A stretch of 15,054 nt of DNA from the NCBI GenBank assembly GCA_900128395.1, contig LT649730.1, forward strand, positions 1-15,054. Reading direction: 5' to 3'. Position 1 is the stretch's first letter. Every line of letters begins with the position of its first letter. The position numbers were made by a program, and so were the translations under genes. Shown here piece by piece: positions 8,381-15,054 of this stretch. The stretch comes from Stramenopiles sp. TOSAG23-2. Lineage: Eukaryota; Sar. Under the pieces are notes generated by a model that was not told where the DNA came from, made no database searches, and saw only the letters and a program-made list of their open reading frames with translations.

Positions 8381-9153
8381 TTATAACTGTTCCGGGTTCA
8401 ACAAAGTTAATCGTTCAATTACTTCATCAACTTCTTTTGCACTATAATCTCTCTGAAGCAGCGCTTCTTTGATTTTATTTCTTGATTCTTCATCTTCTGG
8501 CAATATCATCATCAATTTTTAACATTTGCATTGATTTTCTTAACTTTCCACTTGCCTCGGCAAGTCCACCTGGTTTCACATCTTTGATCATTATGCCACC
8601 TTTCTTCATTTGTGCCAATTCAAGTCCTAATGGGCCATCTTCAAATGTTGTAACAATTGTTTTCACTGCTTTGCGAACTTCTGTTCGTGTGTGTACGTGG
8701 CTTATGGAATAAAATTCAACTGTCATTGGTCTGGGTGCAGTTTTCAATAGTTGTAGCACGTCCTTAAATTTACTTTTTAAACATTGCCTACCACTAATCG
8801 ATGCGATCACCATACTTTTACGTAAACCTGGTGTTTGATCCGCAGGACCACCTGGGGTAACGGCTTTTATCATAGCTCCACCTTCTCTTCGCTCAATTAA
8901 TTCTAAACCAATTGGACCGTTGCCAAATGTAACTTTAATTTGTTTTGGTGCATCTACCACTTTTTTTATTTGAACGTGATGAAGAAATGGAATTGTTTGA
9001 ACGTGCCGATGTAAGTATAATCACATCGTCATTATTTGTTTGTTTTCGTATTTCTAATTCATCACCATTGTTATTTGTATTATCATTTTGTGGTAATCCG
9101 ATTCTTGTATCATTGGATGGTGGTGGTATTTTTTTACTTGCTTTTTTCATCAT
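8381..9153 (-). CDS. Tandem PDZ-domain protein gene with two reading-frame displacements
   Basis: The gene is read in three blocks. The first ATG pair (9153-9148) opens a polar, Asn/Ser-rich head (MMKKASKKIPPP...) that stops at 8935 in its own frame. The PDZ block lies in another frame, open from about 9020 to the TGA at 8490-8492, with no ATG before the first PDZ. PDZ1 has the carboxylate-binding loop GPIGLEL, then GGAMIKAVTPGGPA and LRKSM. PDZ2 repeats this with GPLGLEL, GGIMIKDVKPGGLA and LRKSM, but stops about 25 residues short. A third block (8518-8381) reads DEESRNKIKEALLQRDYS and on to NPEQL, ending in TAA, which looks like a genuine helical C-terminus. Each transition skips one base (mod 3). 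Causes could be homopolymer indels, tiny introns, +1 frameshifting or decay. PDZ domains bind C-terminal peptides, so a scaffold or adaptor role is inferred. It is convergent with the large scaffold gene. Confidence 0.7.
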
Positions 9154-9565
9154 ATGGTTTTGTAAATGTACGTGTAGATATATAGATATATATATATCTG
9201 CAATACCAGTATTGGTTCTATAAGATCACAGTATTTTTCTTGGCCAATTTATCAAGTCACGTGTCAATATCTATTTCTTTGTACTATGTGTAATATCCAC
9301 ATTATAGTTTTATGTTTTTTATGTATGACATATAGAATATATGCACATCATATTTTTTTGGAGCAAATTTTTAACGATAATTTTAATTTTTTAAGCAACA
9401 AATGCCAAAAAAATGATCTTCACTCCTCGTAAATCAAGTTCAGGTCTACGTACTTGACCCCTATATTTTGTATACTAAACGCCTACTTTCCCCTATTAAT
9501 AGTTACAGCCTATAATCAGGATCTTGAGGCATTATATAACTTGACCGAACGCACGAATGCGAACC

Positions 9566-9589
9566 CATCAGCCCATCAGCACATCAGCA
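9566..9589. repeat. Three tandem copies of an 8-mer, CATCAGCM
   Basis: CATCAGCC, CATCAGCA and CATCAGCA follow each other head to tail at 9566, 9574 and 9582. They are relatively GC-rich for this spacer. Confidence 0.85.
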
Positions 9590-9608
9590 CCTGATATTTA
9601 TGAGCAGT

Positions 9609-9635
9609 TTAAGTATACAATTGTATTATACTTAA
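9609..9635. repeat. Perfect 9-bp inverted repeat with 9-base spacer
   Basis: The arms TTAAGTATA and TATACTTAA are exact reverse complements around the spacer CAATTGTAT. It could fold into a hairpin or be a dimeric protein site, but chance is plausible in DNA this AT-rich. Confidence 0.8.
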
Positions 9636-9756
9636 ATGTGTCTCTATCAACGTGTACATCAAAAACGAGACGTTGAGATAAATTTCAGTTAATAATTTTG
9701 AAACATATATTAGCAGGTAAATACCAGGTAGTATCGGGGGTGGGTTTGGAAAATTC

Positions 9757-9774
9757 TTGTTGTTGTTGTTGTTG
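9757..9774. repeat. (TTG)6 microsatellite
   Basis: Six perfect TTG units lie about 210 bases upstream of the ATG of the WW-domain gene. Confidence 0.9.
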
Positions 9775-9983
9775 CGAAAAAACATATACTGAAGTACATA
9801 CATACAAATGTTGCTGCTGTCGTCTGTATGTACACAAGATAATATACTTTTTCAATATTTACATTCTTTTCAGTGATTTATCTTAATAAATTAATATTTA
9901 CAGTTCTTTGTTTTGGATAATAGTATAGAAGAAAAAGAAGAAAAGAAAAATAATAATAAAACATTTTTGTGCAAGAATTAATA

Positions 9984-11912
9984 ATGATGGAAATGGCATC
10001 CCAACAACAACAACAACAACCAAAAAAAGCGTTATGGGCTACAGCAATTGATCATAAAGGTAGAACATATTATTATAACCGTGTTACACGCGAATCGCGT
10101 TGGAGTTTACCAGAGGAATATGAAAAACAACAAGAGAAAAATAACATCAATGATATTGTTGGTCATCATCAGTTTGGAGCTGCAAAGAGAAATAAGGAAA
10201 AATCAATATATGAAGAAGCATTATTTACAACAAATTCGTTTGAAACGAAAAGTAATAATAATAATAAAGTTGTTCGAGAAAGTTATAGTACTAACGAAGA
10301 TGATGAGGAAGATTATTATCAAGATAAATTTGAAGATGAATCATCTGATTTAATAGTAAATGAAACAAAATTTGATAGGAGCAACGATAATAAAAATATT
10401 ATTAATGATGGCGATGATGATAGAGGTGAAGCAAAAACAGTTGAAACCGTTAAACCTAAATTAAACTTATTGAAAAAAAAAGTGAAAAAAATTGCAACAC
10501 CAAGAATACATCGAGGTAGTAATAATAACGATATTGCTATTGCAAATGAACAACAAACTAGTTTAAGAGATCGAACAAATCATCAAAACAAAAAGAAAAA
10601 TAGTAAAAAAATTGTAAAACAACATAAAGATAAAGTTGTAAAGAAACCGTCATCAAATATTAGTAGAAAGAAACAACCAAAATGGAAGCAACAATCAAAC
10701 AGTTTAAGAATGGCTATGATGGCAGCAAAAGGTAAAATGTGTCTACCTGCTGGTGATGGAATGATGCAAGTAAGTGATGGTTTAGTACCATGCCCACATT
10801 GTAACCGACGTTTCAATCAAAAAGCAGCAGAAAGGCATATTCCAAAATGCAATGATATTAAAGCAAAACCAAGAACATTACGACGTGGAGCAGGAACAGG
10901 TGCAGGTGCAGGTGCATTTAAAAATCCATTGTCTATTACTAAGGAACAAAGTAGTAGTAGTAGTAATAGTGAGATGTCATCGATGGAATTTACTACTACT
11001 GGATCATCATCAGCATCAGCAACAACAACAACAACTACTACTACGAATAGTAATAGTAACCATTCCAACAATGTTGAAAATCGTAGACCAGCTACAACTG
11101 TACACGCTAAACGTGAAAAACAAGTTAAAAAAATGCAGCAACGACCAAAATCTACAAAAGCATCATCATCTATATCAAATCGTAAATCAGTTAGTGATCC
11201 AACACGTGGTGGGATCAATCAACAGAAAATGGAATGTCCTCATTGTAACCGCATATTTAGTCGACGTGCTGGTTTGAGACATATTGAAAAATGCAAAGAA
11301 ATACAAGCAAAACCAGCACCTATCCGTAGAACAAAAACTATACATTTTAAACAAGCTAAAGGATCGATGAAACGTGATATTAGTGCTGTGGCACCAAGGG
11401 TTGATACCAATAATTACGTTTCAAATGCTGCTAGTAATACTAAGAAACCATATACAGCACCGGTGGTGATGAACCACTCATCACGACGACGAAATCAGGC
11501 CTGGGAAGAAGAAGTTGTAATGCCACAACATGCTCCGGTTTTTCGTCAACAAAATAAGATCCCTTCTGATGATAGAATAAACATCAACGCAGCCGAAGGA
11601 AGATATGGTTTTACACAAGAATGGTTTGAAGATGGTCATCCAGATGCAGTAGCTGCAAGATTTGATTTGATCAATAATAATAGTAATAGTAATAGTAACC
11701 ATCGTCAAAGATCATATGAAGAACCAACTGGTAGATCAAGATATAATAATACACAGAATCATAATAAAAATAGTCGTAGAAGACCTGCTTCAGCTCATCA
11801 TGCTAATAATAATAATAAACAAAGTTTAGGCAATACAATGGAAATAAATCGTTTAGAGGAAGAATTAGCAGAATTAGATCATTTATTATATGAAAAACGT
11901 AGTAGAAGGTAG
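9984..11912 (+). CDS. WW-domain protein with two C2HC zinc fingers and homopolymer tracts (642 aa)
   Basis: The frame runs from ATGATG at 9984 to TAG at 11912; the five codons before 9984 have no ATG, so 9984 is the first usable start. A poly-Gln tract (7-12) precedes a WW domain with W18, the aromatic strand YYYN (29-32), W40 and P43; WW domains bind proline-rich peptides. A long acidic and then basic disordered region follows. Two C2HC fingers of the ZC2HC1 type come next: C270-C273-H285-C289 and C418-C421-H433-C437, each CPHCNR...RHI.KC and each followed by a basic IKAKP or IQAKP stretch. Between them lie Ser, Thr (eight) and Asn homopolymers encoded by triplet repeats. A conserved-looking patch (EGRYGFTQEWFEDGHPDAVAA) sits near 530-552, and the C-terminus is a short coiled coil (NRLEEELAELDHLLYEK). 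ZC2HC1-type fingers occur in several ciliary or centrosomal proteins, but the function here is unknown. Confidence 0.88.
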   Translation: MMEMASQQQQQQPKKALWATAIDHKGRTYYYNRVTRESRWSLPEEYEKQQEKNNINDIVGHHQFGAAKRNKEKSIYEEALFTTNSFETKSNNNNKVVRESYSTNEDDEEDYYQDKFEDESSDLIVNETKFDRSNDNKNIINDGDDDRGEAKTVETVKPKLNLLKKKVKKIATPRIHRGSNNNDIAIANEQQTSLRDRTNHQNKKKNSKKIVKQHKDKVVKKPSSNISRKKQPKWKQQSNSLRMAMMAAKGKMCLPAGDGMMQVSDGLVPCPHCNRRFNQKAAERHIPKCNDIKAKPRTLRRGAGTGAGAGAFKNPLSITKEQSSSSSNSEMSSMEFTTTGSSSASATTTTTTTTNSNSNHSNNVENRRPATTVHAKREKQVKKMQQRPKSTKASSSISNRKSVSDPTRGGINQQKMECPHCNRIFSRRAGLRHIEKCKEIQAKPAPIRRTKTIHFKQAKGSMKRDISAVAPRVDTNNYVSNAASNTKKPYTAPVVMNHSSRRRNQAWEEEVVMPQHAPVFRQQNKIPSDDRININAAEGRYGFTQEWFEDGHPDAVAARFDLINNNSNSNSNHRQRSYEEPTGRSRYNNTQNHNKNSRRRPASAHHANNNNKQSLGNTMEINRLEEELAELDHLLYEKRSRR

Positions 11913-12339
11913 TATTTGTGTACTATATTTATTCTAATATCATAAGAGATTTTTACTTTTGACATATATATGCATAAAATTATTATTTTTTACGTACATC
12001 ATATATATTTAATTTACGCATAATTTATTGTTTTAATTTACTCATGTATTTAAAATTAATTATTTATATTATATATATATATGAGTAAGAGAACATTTTT
12101 ATACTCGTATAAGACAGCTAAAAGAAATTAAAAAATACATTTTGAAAATACAATAGCACAATATGATAGTATTAATATCGCATTAAAATAATTTTCTTTT
12201 ATATAACACCCTCTCTCCTCAATTGTTTCGTTCTACCATCACTTATTTGGGCGTGAGAGTATTTTTAATCTCATTACACACACACACACACGCACACCAT
12301 GTTATACATAGTTTTGTTCTTTTTTCTGTTTCTTTTTTA
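11913..12339. other. Convergent 3' intergenic region
   Basis: This is opposing 3' flank between the WW gene and the phosducin-like gene. It contains a TA tract near 12070-12083 and an (AC)8 tract at 12276-12291, with T- and A-rich UTR-like sequence elsewhere. No gene or RNA was recognised. Confidence 0.6.
12276..12291. repeat. (AC)8 microsatellite
   Basis: Eight perfect AC units, followed by an imperfect GCACACC, lie about 50 bases beyond the stop codon of the phosducin-like gene. Confidence 0.9.
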
Positions 12340-13206
12340 TTAATAATCATCTGAATCATCACCTGAATTATCATTATTACCGTCCAATAACATTCCACCT
12401 TTAACATGACGTGTAAAACTTTTTGTTTTATTTGGGCTATGTGGTGATCGCTTATTTCTTCCTCCACTACGATCGACATAATTTCGATTTAAATTTGTTC
12501 GTAATGTTGGTGATCCTTTTTTTGTTATTGGATTTTCCAATAATTCCGTTTCCAATACATTTAATAAACTTAGACGCCATTCTAAATGATCTGGTGTCAT
12601 ACGAATACCACCAAACGAACTTAATCCAACTGTTTGATGTTGCATTTCTCCTTTATTATACATAATTAAACATGGTAAATTTCTATCTGGAAAATTTTCA
12701 ACACATTCAGTCGATACAATGCGTAGGAAAGATACGTTTGGAAATTTGTTTGATAATGCATTTAAACAATTATTCAATACGGTGCATTCATCGTGTGGAT
12801 CTTTAAACAAGTGCAATACGACCCAATTATTTTGACTTGCATCTGTTACTTCACGTACAAAATCAGATTTTTTTATATGTTTTACACCATTGCCAAATTT
12901 AGCATTTTTTTTCTGTTGTTGCAATGCTTCGATCCTTTTTTTGCGATATTCTTCTAGAATACGATCATCTGAATACTCTTCGCTTTCATTTGCTAATTTA
13001 TCTATTTGTTTTAAATTTTTATTTTCCAATGGATCAAATTCTTCAACTGCTTCTTCCACTAATTTTTGTAATTCTTTTTCTTCACGTAATAATCTATTCT
13101 CCTCTTTTTCCTCAATAATACCTTTTTTAATTAATATATCTTCCCATTCTGTTGTTTCCCCTTTTTCTTTTTTATATGTTGTATTTGATACAGAAAAGCC
13201 AGACAT
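12340..13206 (-). CDS. PDCL3: Phosducin-like protein, PDCL3/PLP2 type (CCT chaperonin co-factor, 288 aa)
   Basis: The frame runs from ATG at 13206-13204 to tandem TAA TAA at 12342-12337. The N-terminus carries the family signature TTEWEDILIKKGII (residues 18-31), followed by a charged helix and EEYRKKRIEALQQ, as in PDCL3/PLP2. A thioredoxin-like fold follows: FVREVTDAS then NNWVVLHLFK (W128), then IVSTECVENFPDRNLPCLIM (163-182) with the cis-proline P178, and FGGIRMTPDHLEWRLS. No CxxC redox pair is present, as expected for phosducins. The last 50 or so residues are a basic stretch ending in an acidic GDDSDDY tail, a little longer than animal PDCL3 (about 240 residues). From the family, the protein binds the cytosolic chaperonin CCT/TRiC and modulates actin and tubulin folding. 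PLP2 rather than PLP3 is favoured by the TEWEDIL and PDRNLP motifs. Confidence 0.92.
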   Translation of the reverse strand: MSGFSVSNTTYKKEKGETTEWEDILIKKGIIEEKEENRLLREEKELQKLVEEAVEEFDPLENKNLKQIDKLANESEEYSDDRILEEYRKKRIEALQQQKKNAKFGNGVKHIKKSDFVREVTDASQNNWVVLHLFKDPHDECTVLNNCLNALSNKFPNVSFLRIVSTECVENFPDRNLPCLIMYNKGEMQHQTVGLSSFGGIRMTPDHLEWRLSLLNVLETELLENPITKKGSPTLRTNLNRNYVDRSGGRNKRSPHSPNKTKSFTRHVKGGMLLDGNNDNSGDDSDDY

Positions 13207-13794
13207 TTATATGTTTTTTCAACAGAAATATGCTGTTTGATGTGGTTTACGTTGATATCTATGTATTGATTTTTGTAAATATCATGTATATGTTCAAAAA
13301 AGTTTTTTTGTTCTATCAAACTATATATTATTATATATTACAGTAATTATAGATACAGTCAAAATAAAAAGAATGGACGGGATGAAAATGAAGAAGGGGT
13401 TCTTGGTTAGAAAATATACAGAGAGAGTAGAAGAGTAGAGAGCTTTTAGATAATATTAAAATAACTGATGTCATACTAGACTAGACTATATATTATATAT
13501 TTAATGGGCGGTTGTAATTTCTTATCCTAATTAATAAGAAGGACATAATTAAAATGCAAATCTTTTTACTAAATGGGGTGCATTATAAGTTTTCTAAATA
13601 CATGTGTCTGCACTCTAATACTCTATCTTTCTCTTTCTGAACGATGTGTTGAACGTCTGAGAAACTAGGCCATACATTGATACTTTTACATGTGACAATC
13701 TCCTCTATTCTCTAAGATACCCATTGTTTTTTGTCGCTATATATTTATATATATGTATACATATAAATATTTTACAAATCATCATGTCTACGTT
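13207..13794. other. Intergenic region between two minus-strand genes
   Basis: These 588 bases separate the ATG of the phosducin-like gene from the TAA of the upstream methyltransferase gene. The region holds AT tracts (near 13322-13342, 13487-13500 and 13738-13770), a GA-rich patch (about 13420-13442) and a hairpin-capable repeat at 13519-13540. No coding frame with protein-like composition and no RNA gene was found. Confidence 0.55.
13519..13540. repeat. 7-bp inverted repeat with 8-base loop
   Basis: TTCTTAT at 13519-13525 pairs with ATAAGAA at 13534-13540 across CCTAATTA. It is AT-rich and may be chance; its role, if any, is unknown. Confidence 0.65.
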
Positions 13795-14469
13795 TTATTC
13801 ACTTTCATCTTCGTCTTCTTCTTCTTTTAATTTATATTCATAAATATTATATTCTGTATCTAAATTATTAATTGTAGCAATTTCATTTTTTTCATCCCAT
13901 GGTATTTTATAAACAAAACTATATAAACGAAAATGATGTTTTATAAAATTTGTTAAAAGAAAAGAATTTAATTGATTAATTGCAGATGGAATCAAATATA
14001 AGATAACAATTGATACATTTGTAAAATCAATGTTTCTTACATCATCACATATCCATTTAATATTATTCAAAGGATTATTTGTACCTTCATATATTTTCGT
14101 TTGTTTCATTGAATATTGATATAATTTTGGATCAATTTCAATACCAATACCATTACATTTTGTTTGTTTTACAATATCTATTATGACACGTCCATCACCA
14201 CTACCTAAATCTAATACAATATCATTCTCTTTTATTGATACTTTTTCTAGAAAGCGGATAATGCGACCGGTACTCGTCGGCACAAAAGGACATATAAATT
14301 CTTTTGGTAATTCTTCTGGTTGTGTTGCAATTGCTTTATTACTATTATTATCATCTTGTTTTTCATTATCAATTTCAACGAAATTACCATCTTCATCTTC
14401 TTCCACCATGGTAATGAAACCACCTGTTGTTAAATATTCATCTACTAATATCCCATCTTCTTCGTTCAT
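13795..14469 (-). CDS. Class I SAM-dependent methyltransferase, FAM173-like (224 aa)
   Basis: The chosen start is the ATG at 14469-14467 (MNEEDGILVDEYL). An in-frame ATG at 14520 would add 17 residues (HVNICIYIYV...) encoded by a TA/CA microsatellite, which looks like 5' UTR. Residues 1-57 are acidic and polar. The Rossmann-fold methyltransferase core follows: post-N-terminal FVPTSTGRIIRFLE; motif I VLDLGSGDGRV (85-95), which binds SAM; GIGIEID with the acidic residue E111 that contacts the SAM ribose; CDDVRNIDF (D142/D143); then VILYLIPSAINQL at the position of motif IV. This order, FVP.S.G..I..ML/F then DLGSGDGR, matches FAM173-type lysine methyltransferases (ATPSCKMT/ANTKMT). The membrane or targeting segment typical of the animal members is not visible, and the substrate is unknown. 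The C-terminus is Glu/Asp-rich and ends in TAA. Confidence 0.85.
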   Translation of the reverse strand: MNEEDGILVDEYLTTGGFITMVEEDEDGNFVEIDNEKQDDNNSNKAIATQPEELPKEFICPFVPTSTGRIIRFLEKVSIKENDIVLDLGSGDGRVIIDIVKQTKCNGIGIEIDPKLYQYSMKQTKIYEGTNNPLNNIKWICDDVRNIDFTNVSIVILYLIPSAINQLNSFLLTNFIKHHFRLYSFVYKIPWDEKNEIATINNLDTEYNIYEYKLKEEEDEDESE

Positions 14470-15054
14470 GCTATTGGTATATGGTATAACGTATATATAT
14501 ATACATATATTTACATGCACACACGCACACGCGGACTAATATATTAGGAATGTATTATCATGATGAGAAGGTGGCGCTCTGAGCGTTTCCACAATCATCT
14601 ATCATGTGTTTTTTGTTTTTCTTTTGTTAGATTTGCACATTTGTTAAATTTTCTGGCATTATACTGAAGGAATCAGTATCAGGACTATTGATAGGTAAAA
14701 ACATAGAATTATATTATTCTAACACATATAATGTAACAAGTACAATTTGCCTATCACCACTACAAAAACAACAAAAAACCTAGTTTGTATACTAAAAGTA
14801 CAAATTGATAGGGTAAAATAATATTGCCGGCGAATAAAAAATGTTTTTAGTGCTCTGTCAATGCTAATTCTACCATCGACACAGCGCCAATACAAAAACA
14901 CTTGATAGGGAAAATTATCATTACTATATCAAATAACAAAAAATCTACATACTTAAATTTTAAGTACTCTAACAAAATTATGTAAATTAGACTACCAAAT
15001 TTATACTACATTTCTATAACACCTCAAACACGAATATTTTTGCCAATTTTATTT
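14470..15054. other. Gene-free right flank with short repeated motifs
   Basis: Upstream of the methyltransferase, a TA/CA microsatellite (about 14490-14533) forms its probable 5' flank. The rest up to the right edge is AT-rich, with no protein-like frame, tRNA or rRNA. The word TTGATAGG occurs at 14688, 14805 and 14902, and its reverse complement core CCTATCA occurs near 14750. A perfect 8-bp inverted repeat lies at 14950-14966. Confidence 0.5.
14950..14966. repeat. 8-bp inverted repeat around a single base
   Basis: TACTTAAA and TTTAAGTA are exact reverse complements separated by one T. It is AT-rich and may be chance. Confidence 0.7.

Larger units (their letters stand above)
9154..9983. promoter_or_regulatory. 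Divergent intergenic region between the PDZ and WW genes
   Basis: These 830 bases separate two divergent start codons and should contain both promoters. Visible items are an AT palindrome near 9184-9199, a three-copy 8-mer repeat at 9566-9589, a perfect 9-bp inverted repeat at 9609-9635 and a (TTG)6 tract at 9757-9774. The short open frames here are built from microsatellites and show no protein-like composition. No tRNA fold was seen. Confidence 0.5.

Noticed and set aside
9011-9016. GTAAGT donor word on the plus strand near the PDZ gene head
   Set aside because: The coding evidence here is on the minus strand; no plus-strand exon or acceptor is apparent.
10770-10775. Perfect GTAAGT splice-donor word in the WW gene
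   Set aside because: Reading straight through gives the in-frame residues directly before the first C2HC finger, so no intron is needed.
10817-11277. Long open frames in other frames and on the minus strand within the WW gene (poly-Val, poly-Leu, poly-Gln)
   Set aside because: Triplet repeats stay open in all frames; the WW/C2HC frame alone has recognisable domains.
12243-12479. Minus-strand open frame over the 3' end of the phosducin-like gene
   Set aside because: It overlaps that gene out of frame, and its Cys/Val run comes from the AC microsatellite.
14470-14520. A 17-residue N-terminal extension of the methyltransferase
   Set aside because: It is encoded by TA/CA microsatellite sequence and gives an unlikely IYIYV stretch; the next ATG starts protein-like sequence.
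1-15054. tRNA, rRNA, CRISPR array, transposase or reverse transcriptase genes
   Set aside because: I looked on both strands and saw no cloverleaf, rRNA core, regularly spaced array or mobile-element protein motif.

Overview
The window is AT-rich nuclear DNA from a eukaryote, most likely a single-celled, probably flagellated protist. Several things point this way: very large multidomain proteins (fibronectin III, TPR, WD40, PDZ, WW and C2HC finger domains), a DUF4062-NACHT ATPase, a phosducin-like chaperonin co-factor, long AT-rich spacers full of microsatellites, ATG starts in A-rich context, and no operon-like packing. The standard genetic code fits: genes end in TAA or TAG, and no in-frame TGA is needed in the long frames. 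Coding regions are almost intron-free; one frame stays open for 5.1 kb. The exact lineage cannot be fixed from the sequence; a stramenopile-like or other heterotrophic flagellate is only a guess.

Layout from left to right: (1) 1-2400, minus: the N-terminal 800 codons of a DUF4062-NACHT (TEP1/NPHP3/NWD1-like) ATPase that runs off the left edge. (2) 2401-3032: a shared divergent promoter region with ATT/TTA microsatellites. (3) 3033-8111, plus: a 1692-residue scaffold with a C2HC finger, two FN3 domains, charged coiled coils, two Sfi1-like Trp repeats, TPRs, a seven-bladed WD40 propeller and a C-terminal LysM domain. (4) 8381-9153, minus: a tandem-PDZ protein gene whose reading frame is displaced twice in the same direction. 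(5) 9154-9983: a spacer with short repeats and an inverted repeat. (6) 9984-11912, plus: a WW-domain protein with two C2HC fingers and many homopolymer tracts. (7) 12340-13206, minus: a phosducin-like protein (PDCL3/PLP2 type). (8) 13795-14469, minus: a class I SAM methyltransferase resembling the FAM173 family. (9) 14470-15054: no gene; short repeated motifs only.

The genes look independently transcribed, in alternating divergent and convergent pairs. A loose common theme is inferred, not shown: scaffold proteins of the kind found in flagella or centrosomes (the FN3/Sfi1/TPR/WD40 protein, the C2HC/WW protein and the PDZ protein) beside a factor that helps CCT fold tubulin and actin. The most unusual items are the WD40-LysM fusion in a huge intracellular scaffold and the PDZ gene with two same-sign frame displacements. 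No RNA gene, CRISPR array or intact mobile element was recognised.
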